Source: Haloquadratum walsbyi J07HQW1 (GTDB taxonomy: Archaea; Halobacteriota; Halobacteria; Halobacteriales; Haloferacaceae). From it: a stretch of DNA of 64,000 nt. The DNA is taken from NCBI GenBank assembly GCA_000415965.1, contig KE356560.1, positions 852,758 through 916,757 of the forward strand, read 5' to 3'. Position numbers and translations under genes: made by a program. Shown piece by piece: positions 37,572-47,390 of this stretch (positions within the stretch are counted from its first letter, which is position 1; the number at the start of each line of letters is the position of its first letter). The notes under the pieces are model-generated. The model was not told where the DNA came from. It did not search any database and saw only the letters and a program-made list of their open reading frames with translations.

Positions 37572-39338
37572 CTAGCGACGGTCTGAAAGAATAGCCGAGT
37601 ACAGTGCGTACCCTGCGATAATGACTGCTGCGAGGGCACCTAATGCGAGTAATAACGGCACATATTCCGGCTCTGATTCTGATTCAGTATTTACACCCCT
37701 ACGAGATACTGTGTCAGTTCCTTCATATCCCTGCCAATCAGCCGTAAATACACGGCTATAGTATGTTGCTGGCTCATCTCCGACAAGCTCGAGCACGACC
37801 TCTCGGTTTTCGGTTCCCGCATGTTCATTCCAATTGAGACTTCCGACGAGAGCGATGCGGTCATCAATAATTGCACCTTTTGCATGAATCTTCCCGAATT
37901 GATCACCAGAGGTGACAATCTGTGCACGGATCGGAAGCCCGCTTGCATTCAGTTCAGACGCGCGACCGACGACAGCGCGATTCCTATCGGTATCATACCA
38001 TGCGTCTGAGAGCAATAATCGAACCTGGATCCCGCGTTTTGCGGCATCAACAAGTGCATAAAAGTAGGGTCCTGATGGGTTCATTCGCGGACTGACGACA
38101 TCGATACGCTTCTCAGCGGTGTCAATACGGCTCCGAACAGCCTCACCCGCATTTCCTGGAGCCGTGAGAACACGAATTTCATCAACGCTAATCAGTTCTG
38201 CATCGAACTGGGTTGGATACTGCCCGGTCGCTGGAAGCACCTCATTGAATACGATATCTGTCCGCGCTTGAGACCATGGAACGACATCATAGCCGGTACT
38301 ATCGTGTGCAAACACAGACGCTAATTCGCCTGCAGTGGCACGTGAGTGTGCGTGCACTCCCCATCCACGACTATTGTGACCGCCCGTCCCTGCTGGCTTC
38401 CAGTTTTCTGACAGTACAATAGCGGTATCATCGATAACGGCATACTTCGGATGATGATATGCAAATCGTGCAGGCGTCCCAGCGAGTAACTGAACAGCTA
38501 TTCCGTTGTTACTCAGCCGATTGAGCTGCGTTCGCTGTGCGGTCGAGAGTCCACCAACTGGTGACCCCTCTAATAACACTCGAACCCGTACTCCACGGTC
38601 GAACGCCGCAAGAAGCGCATCTGTCACCCGTGGTGATGCATAGGTGTATCCTGCCAGTAGAATTCGTTTATTCGCTGATTGAATGGCAGTCACTGGGACG
38701 GCTGGTGTGTCCGGCAGAACGAACGCTGTTACATCAGCCGGTCCCGTTGGCGTGACTGATCGAAGCTCAACACCACGCGGGATCCACTCCATACTTGTCG
38801 TATTGAGCCGTTCACCCTCTGGTGCGTCAGAGTATGTCACCTCATGAACGCGCCCAGTCTGGTGCTGGAGAATCAGCTCTTCACCGCTGTTCGAGAGCCC
38901 GACTGCGGCCTGTCGAACGGGTATCTCAAGACGTTGGCGTGTTTGATTCGGTGCTGCACTGAGTGCAACAGTCCCTCCTGGGACAACAGGGACAGTAATC
39001 ACTGACTCACCATCAGTGAGTGTCAGGTTTTCGACGCCGTCGGTATCGACGACAACGAATTCGCCGACATCATTCTCAACAACTGGATTCGGGACAACTG
39101 TGACGATTGTTGGGGTTTTGTGATCGGGTATTGATGACGTTGCTGCGGTTGCCCCGCTTGCAACGCCAAGCATGACACAGAATATGAATATGATGAGTAT
39201 GAACAAGCGAACACGTGAATTGAGGAGAGAGCCAGCACAAGAGAGTCTCCGAGTGATCACAGTCACCGTGCCGACAGACAATGACCGATAAGCACGAGTT
39301 GGTGATGAGGTATTCGTTGACACTTCAGCGATATGCAT
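37572..39338 (-). CDS. Secreted phospholipase D-superfamily protein with N-terminal lamin-tail-like domain
   Basis: The protein has an N-terminal signal segment (FILIIFIFCVMLGVASGATAAT), then a beta domain (IVTVVPNPVVENDVGEFVVV...LTDG) like lamin-tail domains that often precede haloarchaeal nucleases. Two PLD modules follow, with HKD motifs HHPKYAVID and HAKGAIIDDRIALVGSLNWNEHAGTENRE. It ends with one membrane helix and DRR. PLD enzymes cleave phosphodiesters in lipids or nucleic acid; extracellular nuclease or lipase activity is inferred. The start is uncertain: ATG 39338 is used, and the frame extends to GTG 39371. Confidence 0.82.
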   Translation of the reverse strand: MHIAEVSTNTSSPTRAYRSLSVGTVTVITRRLSCAGSLLNSRVRLFILIIFIFCVMLGVASGATAATSSIPDHKTPTIVTVVPNPVVENDVGEFVVVDTDGVENLTLTDGESVITVPVVPGGTVALSAAPNQTRQRLEIPVRQAAVGLSNSGEELILQHQTGRVHEVTYSDAPEGERLNTTSMEWIPRGVELRSVTPTGPADVTAFVLPDTPAVPVTAIQSANKRILLAGYTYASPRVTDALLAAFDRGVRVRVLLEGSPVGGLSTAQRTQLNRLSNNGIAVQLLAGTPARFAYHHPKYAVIDDTAIVLSENWKPAGTGGHNSRGWGVHAHSRATAGELASVFAHDSTGYDVVPWSQARTDIVFNEVLPATGQYPTQFDAELISVDEIRVLTAPGNAGEAVRSRIDTAEKRIDVVSPRMNPSGPYFYALVDAAKRGIQVRLLLSDAWYDTDRNRAVVGRASELNASGLPIRAQIVTSGDQFGKIHAKGAIIDDRIALVGSLNWNEHAGTENREVVLELVGDEPATYYSRVFTADWQGYEGTDTVSRRGVNTESESEPEYVPLLLALGALAAVIIAGYALYSAILSDRR

Positions 39339-39610
39339 ACACGCGCTGGTCCCACTTCCACAGATAAACACGAGGTTTCAGCTATCGTCTTTGTGAAACT
39401 GAGACTGAGACTTGATTATGGGCTCCTGTGTGCTGAGTCCGGAGTAGACCTCTTTAGGTGAGCACATGATACCATCCAGGAGCGGAGATTACACACGAAT
39501 CGTATCCCTGTTGTCTCCGATACGACCCATCACATCACATTGCATTACCTTACGCTGATCTTAATCAGTATCAGGCTTTATTCACCGATCGGTGACGCTG
39601 ACGGTGACGG

Positions 39611-40948
39611 TTATGCAGGTGCGTTCTCAAGCGCATCTGCTGCTCGCTCCGCTTCATGCTGGATGAGATATGATCGCTCATCAACATGCTCGGCGGCTGT
39701 TTCGAGCGCATGTCGTGTTCCAATCTGTCGAAGTGCCCACGCAGCAGCGGCACGGACATCATCGCTTTCATCCGTGCGAAGTGTTTCCCCAAGTGGCTGA
39801 ATCGCTCGTGTGTCTCCAATGAGTCCAAGTGCCCGTGCAGCGTATGGTCGGACATTATCATTTTCCATGGTAAGCTTATTCGCCAGTGGCTGTGTTACCG
39901 CCGGTGAACCAATCTCGCCAAGCGCCCGAAAGGTTACCTTTTGGAGTCCTGGATCAGAGTCTTCATCGATATACTCACTCAGAGTCTCAACGGCGTCGAT
40001 TGCTCCGGACCCCATTCGACCAAGCGCTTTAATCGCTGTTTTGTCACGTCGCTGTGCGAGTTCGTGCATCTCATCGAATGCAGCGGGGTCAGCCATTCGA
40101 ACAAGCGCATTCATACAGTGATCTTGCATGAATTCAGACTGAAGACTCTCCTTGGCGAGTAAAACCATATCAACGCGCCCCCGCTTTTCCCACTCTTTGA
40201 GTGCTGACCACTCTGGTGGAAAGTCCTTGTAATGTCCAAGAACATCATAGTAACCCTCAGCCATTAGCTGCTCATTCACCTCGAGATCATCCCACTCCTC
40301 GGCATTCTCAAGACTCTCTGTAAGCGTCTCTGCGGTTTCAATCAGTGTTGCAATCGTCGCTGCATCCTCATCAGCATCAAGACCCTCCTCAGCGATTGCA
40401 CTCGTGCAGCTGTTGAGCTGTATAATCAGTTGTGTCTCCTCATCACTGTCGTGCTCATCTTCATGATCATCAACACCCACACCCGTCTCCGCTGGTGATG
40501 CATCAGCACTCACTGACCCCGAGATTGTCTCAGTGATATCCGCACGTGTTTCATCAACAGCATCAGTAATCGTGCTCAATCCAGTTGCAGTCCAGCGAGT
40601 CTCCTCGATTGTCGCTGTGGCTTCCTCGAGAATGTCAATCGCATCGCTTGCATATGGACCGCGTTGGGCATCGAGTTCTGATTCGAGATCCTCAATCCGA
40701 GTTTCAATTTCATCTGTCGGATCTTCCTCGTCATCGTCAGCAGGCTCTGGAAGTGTTGATGCTTCGAGATCGTTTGTGAGTGTCGTAAGTGTCGTCTCAA
40801 CCTCATCAAGTGCTGATTCGGTCTCAGCAGCCTCAAGGGTGGACTCGACATCATCGAGACGACTCATGACATTTTCAGGTGTCACAGCAATCGACGTCTC
40901 GGATTCGAGAGTATCATCAGCAGTCGCCTCGTCGTCCTCATCACTCAT
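39611..40948 (-). CDS. HEAT-repeat protein with N-terminal coiled coil
   Basis: The 445-residue acidic protein has a helical N-terminal half (ENVMSRLDDVESTLEAAE, EIETRIEDLESELDAQ) typical of coiled coil, an acidic linker, and a C-terminal half of HEAT/PBS-lyase-type repeats: DKTAIKALGRMGSGAIDAV, KVTFRALGEIGSPAVTQPL, RPYAARALGLIGDTRAIQPL, RAAAAWALRQIGTRHAL. HEAT repeats form a protein-binding solenoid. A conserved-looking segment (YKDFPPEWSALKEWEKRGRVDMVLLAK) lies between. No partner is evident. Confidence 0.85.
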   Translation of the reverse strand: MSDEDDEATADDTLESETSIAVTPENVMSRLDDVESTLEAAETESALDEVETTLTTLTNDLEASTLPEPADDDEEDPTDEIETRIEDLESELDAQRGPYASDAIDILEEATATIEETRWTATGLSTITDAVDETRADITETISGSVSADASPAETGVGVDDHEDEHDSDEETQLIIQLNSCTSAIAEEGLDADEDAATIATLIETAETLTESLENAEEWDDLEVNEQLMAEGYYDVLGHYKDFPPEWSALKEWEKRGRVDMVLLAKESLQSEFMQDHCMNALVRMADPAAFDEMHELAQRRDKTAIKALGRMGSGAIDAVETLSEYIDEDSDPGLQKVTFRALGEIGSPAVTQPLANKLTMENDNVRPYAARALGLIGDTRAIQPLGETLRTDESDDVRAAAAWALRQIGTRHALETAAEHVDERSYLIQHEAERAADALENAPA

Positions 40949-41003
40949 ATATCGGATTATCTATTTGTACTCAAAAAGAGCGTTTCCCTTCTCTTCGCGG
41001 TCC

Positions 41004-41921
41004 TCATACATCACTCAATGGTTGTGCAATCGAGGAATCAGGGGTATCAAACGCTGTTGGATGGCACAATCCAGCGATAATTTCGAGCGTATCGACAAGT
41101 CGCGGTCCTGGTCGATTGAGGTATCCATTGCCGTCAATAGCGGCGACAACGCCTGTCTCGACAGCCGGGAGTGTCTGCCATGCATCACCGGCAGTTGATT
41201 TGACCGCTTCGACCGCCTCGACTGCACGTGAGAGCTCAAACCCACAGGGCGCAACAAGAAGCACCTCAGGGGCGAATGCTTCGATATCTGCCCATCGCTG
41301 TGGTGTCGATGAACCACCACTTATAAGTCCTGGTTCAGCACCTGCTCGTTCAATAAGCTCAGGTACCCAGTGTCCGCCTGCAATGAGTGGGTCTGTCCAA
41401 TCAAGGGCAACTGTCCGTGGTCGAGTCGACTCCGCAGCGACTCGCGCAGCACGCTCACTGAGAGTCTCAACTCGTGTGGTTAATTGATGTCGATAGTCTG
41501 CCGCAAGATCAGGAACCCCAACGGCAGTACCGACACGTTCGATATCAGCAAGCACGTCCGTGAGTGAGTGTGGGTGAAGTGTCATGATGTCAGCGTCGAT
41601 ATCATGGGAAGCGACAGCTTCATGCACAGCAGTCGAATCAACAGCACATACCTCACATGTATCTTGTGTGATAATTAAATCTGGATCAAGTGTCGCAAGC
41701 GTATCGATATCGAGATCATATGCACTTCCCTCAATTGATTGCATTTGTGAATCGATATCACTGGCAGACTGATCGGGACCATAATCAACCGGCGTGCTCG
41801 TGAGCGTTGGCAATTCACGCACCGATGATGGGTAATCACAGCTATGAGAAACACCGACAGGATCAACATCAAGTGCAGTAAGGATCTCCGTCGCCGATGG
41901 AAGGAGTGAGACAACGCGCAT
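41004..41921 (-). CDS. BtuF/FecB-like cobalamin or siderophore-binding protein without signal peptide
   Basis: The 305-residue protein begins MRVVSLLPSATEILTALDVDPVGVSHSCDYPSSV, the first strand of the type III periplasmic-binding fold of BtuF-like proteins, and continues with IITQDTCEVCAVD, WTDPLIAGGHWVPELIERAGAEPGL and LLVAPCGFEL. There is no signal peptide or lipobox, and no transporter genes adjoin, so it may be a cytosolic cobalamin-handling protein. Similar signal-less forms are common in haloarchaea. Ligand is inferred from the family. Confidence 0.82.
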   Translation of the reverse strand: MRVVSLLPSATEILTALDVDPVGVSHSCDYPSSVRELPTLTSTPVDYGPDQSASDIDSQMQSIEGSAYDLDIDTLATLDPDLIITQDTCEVCAVDSTAVHEAVASHDIDADIMTLHPHSLTDVLADIERVGTAVGVPDLAADYRHQLTTRVETLSERAARVAAESTRPRTVALDWTDPLIAGGHWVPELIERAGAEPGLISGGSSTPQRWADIEAFAPEVLLVAPCGFELSRAVEAVEAVKSTAGDAWQTLPAVETGVVAAIDGNGYLNRPGPRLVDTLEIIAGLCHPTAFDTPDSSIAQPLSDV

Positions 41922-42021
41922 ATCTAAATAATATATATCTGTCGGAAAATACCTACGGGATAATATAAGTAATCACATACTTTTTTCGGTAAAAGAAAAT
42001 GATTTTATCGATGCCAAAAAC

Positions 42022-42027
42022 ATTAAG
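42022..42027 (+). promoter_or_regulatory. Probable TATA box of dpsA
   Basis: ATTAAG lies 28-33 bases before ATG 42055 in an AT-rich region. Confidence 0.35.
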
Positions 42028-42054
42028 TCGGTCGCAGTATAATATAGAATTACA

Positions 42055-42603
42055 ATGAGCACGCAACAAACAGTTCGACTCCAAGCTGACGAGGTCGAGG
42101 GTAGTGATGCACTTCGAATCGATTCTGAGCGCGCATCACAATTAGTCGATGCACTGAACACGGATCTTGCGGCAACGCAGACACTCTATCATCAACTCAA
42201 GAAACACCACTGGAACGTCGAGGGTGCAGAGTTCCGTGATCTGCATATATTCCTTGGCGAAGCCGCTGATGAGGCTGAGGAGTTCGCTGATGAACTCGCA
42301 GAGCGTGCACAAGCACTTGGTGGTGCACCAGTCTCAAGCCCATCAGCCATCTCAGAGCGGTCACCAGTCGAACCTGAGGATGAAGATGTCTATGACATCC
42401 GGACATCACTCAGAAACGACATGGAAATGTACGGCGACATCATTGAGACGCTCCGCGATCACATCGAACTCGCAGAGCGACTCAACGACCCAACAACAGC
42501 GCATCTGCTGCGAGAGAATCTTATCGAAGTTGAAGACGCTGCCCACCATATCGAACATTACCTCGAAGACGATACACTTGTTGTCGAATCAGCGATGCAG
42601 TAA
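42055..42603 (+). CDS. dpsA: DNA-protecting ferritin-like protein
   Basis: The 182-residue protein is a Dps-family four-helix bundle that oxidises and stores iron and protects DNA under stress. The inter-subunit ferroxidase site is visible: KKHHWNVEGAEFRDLHIFLGEAADEAEEFADELAERAQALGG, followed by the C-terminal helices ENLIEVEDAAHHIEHYLEDD. Length and motifs match the haloarchaeal DpsA. It stands alone with its own promoter. Confidence 0.95.
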   Translation: MSTQQTVRLQADEVEGSDALRIDSERASQLVDALNTDLAATQTLYHQLKKHHWNVEGAEFRDLHIFLGEAADEAEEFADELAERAQALGGAPVSSPSAISERSPVEPEDEDVYDIRTSLRNDMEMYGDIIETLRDHIELAERLNDPTTAHLLRENLIEVEDAAHHIEHYLEDDTLVVESAMQ

Positions 42604-42768
42604 GCTGGTTTCATTTCGATACCTCCGTAATCCTCTTCAGCAATTGTTGGACTGACCGTCTCCAAACTCAAACCCGAATCGGATTTACTTTCTCTGTTTT
42701 ATTATTCAAAGAGTGACAAGCCTGCGGTAAAAAAGAGTAGATACCCGAGTATCTATCCCGACGGTGAA

Positions 42769-42951
42769 TTATCGTTCAGGTGACTCTGTCAGTGTTGCAT
42801 CGCACGCGATCCATGCGTCGGCATGTCCATCTTCAGCAAATACGAATCGATCAGGCGAGGGCTGATGTGCTGACACACGATCAGTTGCTGACTCAGTATC
42901 TTCATTCCTGCTTCGGTCTTTACTCCCGTCCGGTGACTCCGGATAACTCAT
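42769..42951 (-). CDS. Small acidic haloarchaeal protein, function unknown
   Basis: The 60-residue product ends DRFVFAEDGHADAWIACDATLTESPER, a pattern (aromatic, then E-D-G-x-x-x-A-W-I-x-x-D) that I recall from short uncharacterised haloarchaeal families such as DUF7331. The N-terminal half is polar and disordered. The composition is typical of a real halophile protein. ATG at 42949-42951. Confidence 0.6.
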   Translation of the reverse strand: MSYPESPDGSKDRSRNEDTESATDRVSAHQPSPDRFVFAEDGHADAWIACDATLTESPER

Positions 42952-43223
42952 GTACCAACGTATGATATTCGGGAAGATTAAACGCTTTTGGTCAGCCTAA
43001 AACACTGCAGTCGGAACGCTCACCCAATCCGGAGTCGTCTCTCATCTTTCCCCTCTGAATACAACAGATAAATTACCAGTGGTTATATTCATAACTAAAC
43101 AGCACGTTGTTGTGGACAGTCCATGTGCTGATATGCTGATAGTATCTTCTCACCATCATCAGAACGTGTTGACACGATTAAGACGGCGCAGGCTTTTGCC
43201 GCTTGGCACGCTAATATAGGTAT

Positions 43224-44219
43224 ATGTCGGATCGTAAGCCCGAGAATCGAGATGACACAGATGACCTCGCTGTGCTTCTTGATGATCTCAATACAACCCT
43301 TTCAGCACTTGAAGAGGCAGTCGACGATGAGCGACGGTCATCATCACGTCGTTCATCACAAACGAGCCGTAATCAAAAAAGCCCGTCTCGTGATTCCGAG
43401 GTCCAACGGAGGGACGTTGCGCAGACAGACAACAATCGGGGTGACGATGATGGACGCTCATCAGTTGGTAACGTGTTCAGATTCACCGAGGAATACACGC
43501 TTCCAGCGCTCATTTCGGTTCTTGAGACGACAATTGAATCACTTGAGTTGTTACGTGGCGTGCTTCGATTCGTTGATCCTGAACAATCGGCGTTTAGTGA
43601 ACGAAATCGGACTCGTAGACAACGACGAGACTCTCCTCGTCGCGACCCAGTCTCGACAGTCGGTCGGGAAGCGCTCTCGGGGCTTGATCGCGCGCTCTCG
43701 GAAATAGAGGAGACGCTTGCGGCTGACAATGATCAATCACTCCCGGCTGATCGCGTCCCGCGTGATCTTCTTGCTGATGCACGTGATCTGTCCGCAGAGG
43801 TCGCAGATCGAATTGGTGATGTGCAAAATGGGTCTGAACGCCGCCGTCAGGGCGAGGTTCGTGAGACCTCCCGTGATCGCCCGGATGATACAACCAGACA
43901 GGACCCCCGACAAAGTCGCAACTCAGATGATCAAGACAAACAACAGCGCAGTGAGGGTGCTGTGACGATCAATGTCGACAGTCCGCGTGAGAATGAACGC
44001 GGTGCTGACGGGGAACATGGATCTTCTACAGACACTCATTCGGATACAACAACACACGATGATGCTTCATCTTCCTCCGAGTCAGTCAATGTTGATGTCG
44101 AATCAGAACTCGCATCGATCAAGGATACCGTCGACCCGGATGAGCGATTTATCGATACTGATAATGACGCTGATGCCGCAGATGATGACACTGAGAACGA
44201 CGATACATACTCCGAGTGA
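43224..44219 (+). CDS. Acidic haloarchaeal protein with central amphipathic helical domain
   Basis: The 331-residue protein has one compact part (residues 78-125, FRFTEEYTLPALISVLETTIESLELLRGVLRFVDP) followed by a second helical stretch (REALSGLDRALSEIEETLA, RDLLADARDLSAEVADRIGD). These are surrounded by Arg/Asp/Ser-rich low-complexity sequence, especially the last 130 residues. It belongs to an uncharacterised haloarchaeal family. The helical segment could lie on a membrane or dimerise. ATG 43224 is the first start. Confidence 0.75.
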   Translation: MSDRKPENRDDTDDLAVLLDDLNTTLSALEEAVDDERRSSSRRSSQTSRNQKSPSRDSEVQRRDVAQTDNNRGDDDGRSSVGNVFRFTEEYTLPALISVLETTIESLELLRGVLRFVDPEQSAFSERNRTRRQRRDSPRRDPVSTVGREALSGLDRALSEIEETLAADNDQSLPADRVPRDLLADARDLSAEVADRIGDVQNGSERRRQGEVRETSRDRPDDTTRQDPRQSRNSDDQDKQQRSEGAVTINVDSPRENERGADGEHGSSTDTHSDTTTHDDASSSSESVNVDVESELASIKDTVDPDERFIDTDNDADAADDDTENDDTYSE

Positions 44220-44516
44220 ATGCTAAACACGAGATAACTCAACCCTTCGGTTCTACTTTGTTTTTATTTTCGTCTTCGTCTTTGTATTTCTCTTCGCTTC
44301 TGTGTCCGTATTTTACAGAGTGAATTGAGATATACTATGCAGTCATATACCGAAGCCATCTCTTGATCTCTGTTTGTTTTCTTCACACACTCGTGATACC
44401 CGAGATTGTCACATGCCATGTTTCATTGCTCGATAGACCGGTTGTTTGCTCCGGAGAACAGAGAGGCTCGTATCGTCTAACATACATTATCTTACCCTGA
44501 GATACTCTCTTATCGG

Positions 44517-44939
44517 TTAGACTGGTTTGAATCGATATCCGTCCCATGTTTGTGAGTCTGGCTCACGGATCCCAGCAGCCGGGTCACGTAATTCTGAGAC
44601 ATAGACCGGTTCCACACGATCACCAATCGTTATGTCTGTTGTTGTCACCTGTCCGATTGCTCGCACTGACTCAGTATCAATCTCGAATTCAACAATCGCG
44701 AGAGTATTTGGCTCACGAACACCAGGTGGTGTTGCCGTTGCTGTTGTCCACGTGATTACCTCCGCAGTATACTCACGGAGGTCAATCGTTTCTACCGGTG
44801 GATTCCCATTGGGTCCAAGCGTGTGCGCAGGATACCCGATACTGCCATCAGCGTATTTGACGGCTGTTAACTCCGATTGATCTTCCTCACCAGTGTGTGG
44901 ATTCGCTGTGTCCGAATCGGTAGGATTCTCATCAGTCAT
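44517..44939 (-). CDS. OB-fold acyl-CoA-associated (DUF35) protein without its zinc ribbon
   Basis: The 140-residue partner of the adjoining thiolase: its ATG overlaps the thiolase stop as ATGA (44936-44939). The C-terminal OB fold is clear (AEVITWTTATATPPGVREPNTLAIVEFE, IGDRVEPVYVSELRDP). DUF35 proteins normally begin with a four-cysteine rubredoxin-like ribbon that bridges thiolase and HMG-CoA synthase. Here that position reads KYADGSIGYPAHTLGPNG, and the protein has no cysteine. It probably still binds the thiolase as scaffold. Confidence 0.85.
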   Translation of the reverse strand: MTDENPTDSDTANPHTGEEDQSELTAVKYADGSIGYPAHTLGPNGNPPVETIDLREYTAEVITWTTATATPPGVREPNTLAIVEFEIDTESVRAIGQVTTTDITIGDRVEPVYVSELRDPAAGIREPDSQTWDGYRFKPV

Positions 44940-46090
44940 TGTGCACTCTCCAGAATTGTCGTTGTCACGCAGTTCCCGAATCCACCGACATTACATGCAA
45001 GTCCAGTTTCAGCCTCGACCTGTCGTGGACCGGCGTTATCAGTCACCTGTTGATAAATCTCATAGACTTGTGCAACACCGGAGGCACCGAGTGGATGCCC
45101 CTTTGATTTCAATCCACCAGACGTGTTGATTGGTAATGCGCCATCACGTGCGGTTATTCCCTCCTCGACTGCTTTCCACCCTGCTCCCTTCTCAAAGAAG
45201 CCAAGATCCTCTAATTGGAGAAATTCAAGAATCGTGAACATATCATGCAGTTCGGCTACATCGATGTCATCAGAGGTAATCTCAGCCATCTCATACGCAT
45301 CATCTGCTGAGTCGACGACACCACCCATCGTCGTTGGATCAGCGCGTTCATGAACGACATGAGTGTCTGTTGCACCTCCAATCCCACTCACAACAGCATA
45401 TGTGTCGGTGTACGTTTCCGCAAGTGACTCTGGGCAGAATAACAAGGCTGCGGATCCGTCAGTAATCGGACAAAAGTCATATAATCGGAGTGGATCAGCA
45501 ACAATCGGCGATTCAAGCACCGTCTCAAGATCGACTTCTTTCCGAAACTGCGCGTGTGGGTTATCGACACCGTTGCGGTGATTCTTGACCGCTACCTTTC
45601 CAAGCGCTTCCCGTGGTGCATCGTACGTCTCAAGATATAATCGAGCCGTCAGCCCTGCGAACGATGGCAGTGTGACTCCATGTTTGTATTCCACGGGATG
45701 TGTTAATGATGCAATAATGTCCGTTGCTTTAGTAGTCGTCCGGTGTGTCATTTTCTCACCACCAACAAGCAATGTTAATTCTGATGCACCAGAGGCAACA
45801 GATTGCCATGCAGCATACACACCTGCCCCACCTGATGAGGAGGTTTGATCGATTCGGGCGGTATATGCGGGAACTGCTCCCAGGTCATGTGCAAGTGCAT
45901 TTGACACGCCTGTTTGCCCTTCAAACTCCCCACTTGCCATATTCGAGACATACAAATGCTCTACTGCATCGGGACTCACCCCAGCAGTGTCAAGACACAT
46001 TTGTCCGGCTTCTGCGAGTAACTCACGAATCCATCCCTCTCGCTGTCCAAACTGTGTCATTGATGCGTCGATAATTGCTACGCGTTCCAT
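44936..46090 (-). CDS. Thiolase-family acetyl-CoA acyltransferase (SCP-x/archaeal type)
   Basis: The 384-residue enzyme has the archaeal thiolase motifs: NTSGGLKSKGHPLGASG with the catalytic histidine, ELHDMFTILEFLQLEDLG, and ACNVGGFGNCVTTT at the end. The nucleophile region, usually A-C-A-S-G, reads T-S-S-S-G-G-A (residues near 83-89), so the active cysteine appears replaced by serine. Members of this group work in acetoacetyl-CoA formation for the mevalonate pathway or in beta-oxidation. It forms an operon with the OB-fold protein. Confidence 0.88.
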   Translation of the reverse strand: MERVAIIDASMTQFGQREGWIRELLAEAGQMCLDTAGVSPDAVEHLYVSNMASGEFEGQTGVSNALAHDLGAVPAYTARIDQTSSSGGAGVYAAWQSVASGASELTLLVGGEKMTHRTTTKATDIIASLTHPVEYKHGVTLPSFAGLTARLYLETYDAPREALGKVAVKNHRNGVDNPHAQFRKEVDLETVLESPIVADPLRLYDFCPITDGSAALLFCPESLAETYTDTYAVVSGIGGATDTHVVHERADPTTMGGVVDSADDAYEMAEITSDDIDVAELHDMFTILEFLQLEDLGFFEKGAGWKAVEEGITARDGALPINTSGGLKSKGHPLGASGVAQVYEIYQQVTDNAGPRQVEAETGLACNVGGFGNCVTTTILESAQ

Positions 46091-46349
46091 GCTACAACGG
46101 GAACCGGCGGTCCTATATTCGTTTTCCTCTATAGAACGTCTTGTAAGAATTCAACTACTGTTATCGCTTTGAGAGTTCCGTCTTTTCTCTTCTTGCCGTG
46201 TTGTTATCCTGTCCTGTCGACTCAATCTCTCGCAGTCCATCCTGGAGTGATATTGCTGCTTTCTCTAAGATGATTCTGGTATTGGTATGATGACTGCGGC
46301 TGTTTTTACATCTCGAAGCGTTTACACGCGTGTCGGTCAGACAGCCGAT

Positions 46350-46766
46350 ATGCGTCTTGATTCCATCGCGCCAACGATCGGCGCATTTACCTGTCTCATT
46401 CTCGCCGGAGTAGTCTTTGTGCCAGCAGTGATTATCACCACTCCAGGGGTTAGTGTTGCAGATTACTATGCCGCTGGTCCGTTCGGTATTTCTGTCGTTG
46501 GCTTTCTCGCAATATTGAATATTGTTGTGTTTCTCGCCGGAAAGCAGGGTCGCACCGACCCGGTAACTGTTGCTGGCATCGCGCTGGTATCTGGGATTGC
46601 AATGATCGGTTTTGCCGCCGTCTGGGCAGTTTCGATTACATCAACACTGCTGTATGGGTTCCCGAGTCAATATGCGTGGATTGTGAATCATCGCTGGGTT
46701 ATTGTTGGGCTTGCAAGCGTGACAGCTCTCGCCGGAAGTGGCTATACGACTGCTGTGCTTCGGTAA
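46350..46766 (+). CDS. Four-helix membrane protein, haloarchaeal family of unknown function
   Basis: The product (138 residues from ATG 46350) has four membrane helices: IGAFTCLILAGVVFVPAVIIT, GISVVGFLAILNIVVFLAG, VTVAGIALVSGIAMIGFAAVWAV and WVIVGLASVTALAGSGY. The frame is open to 46287, but the added 21 residues are atypical. I assign no function. Confidence 0.7.
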   Translation: MRLDSIAPTIGAFTCLILAGVVFVPAVIITTPGVSVADYYAAGPFGISVVGFLAILNIVVFLAGKQGRTDPVTVAGIALVSGIAMIGFAAVWAVSITSTLLYGFPSQYAWIVNHRWVIVGLASVTALAGSGYTTAVLR

Positions 46767-47083
46767 TCACTCCAGAAAGAAGTCGTGTTTCGGCTTGATA
46801 GAGCATGATATTTTATTTGCCCCCACGTCTGTGTCTGCGTCTGCGCTTGTGCTTGTGTATGTGTTTGCGTTTGTGTTCATCTATCTTATCACGCTGAGTT
46901 CACCTGTACAGACCCATTACTCAGATTCGTGTTATCTGCGGTGATATCTCAGCGCCTGAGTGAGCATCCTCGGGACACTGAAGCGGTAAGACTGCACGCG
47001 AATGGGTATAATGTCGCTGCTGTCTGTCGATATGTCGATATCCGAGTCGAAAGCGCCTTATATCCGCCTTGTGTATGTTTGTG
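46767..47083. other. Intergenic stretch with hexanucleotide array and SRP RNA promoter
   Basis: Positions 46828-46880 are a degenerate hexamer array (GTCTGT GTCTGC GTCTGC GCTTGT GCTTGT GTATGT GTTTGC GTTTGT). The right end has the SRP RNA promoter. The 188-codon plus-strand frame from 46929 runs into the RNA gene and is rejected. Confidence 0.6.
47057..47063 (+). promoter_or_regulatory. TATA box of the SRP RNA gene
   Basis: CTTATAT, preceded by CGAAAGCGC as a BRE-like element, lies about 25 bases before the RNA start. This is the strong stable-RNA promoter layout of haloarchaea. Confidence 0.65.
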
Positions 47084-47390
47084 TGGACTAGGTCGGGCAG
47101 TTAGGCCCTGCTCTGTAACCCACGATTTCGGTCTTGAGTGGGGGCCAAACCCGGGTGCGTTCGGTCAGACCGATGCAGGCCTCGGAAGCCAACTAAGAAA
47201 CCTCGTCCTTCGGGGACGGCGGTCCGTCGACGCTGGCCGCAGGGTCAGTCCGAGGCGGTTCGTCGCCGGCAACCCGTCAGGCGCGGAAGCGAGCAGCGAA
47301 CCGGTGAACGTTCGTCGCTCGAAGGGCCGCGGGGTGGAGGAGGCGACTGGGACTCCCTGTATCGGAACGCCGAGCAACCCTGTCGTCCGC
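47084..47390 (+). ncRNA. ffs: Signal recognition particle 7S RNA
   Basis: About 307 bases of markedly GC-rich, self-complementary sequence in an otherwise AT-rich region. The conserved SRP helix 8 core is recognisable at 47275-47298 (GTCAGGCGCGGAAGCGAGCAGC), as is the Alu domain GGTCGGGCAGTTAGGCCCTG at the 5' end. 5' GGAC near 47085 can pair with 3' GTCC near 47386, closing the molecule. The RNA is the scaffold for SRP19 and SRP54 in membrane targeting. Exact ends are estimated from the terminal helix and the TATA distance. Confidence 0.93.

Noticed and set aside
46828-46880. Short periodic repeats considered as a CRISPR array
   Set aside because: The period is six bases with no spacers; the arrays are microsatellite-like and no cas gene is present.
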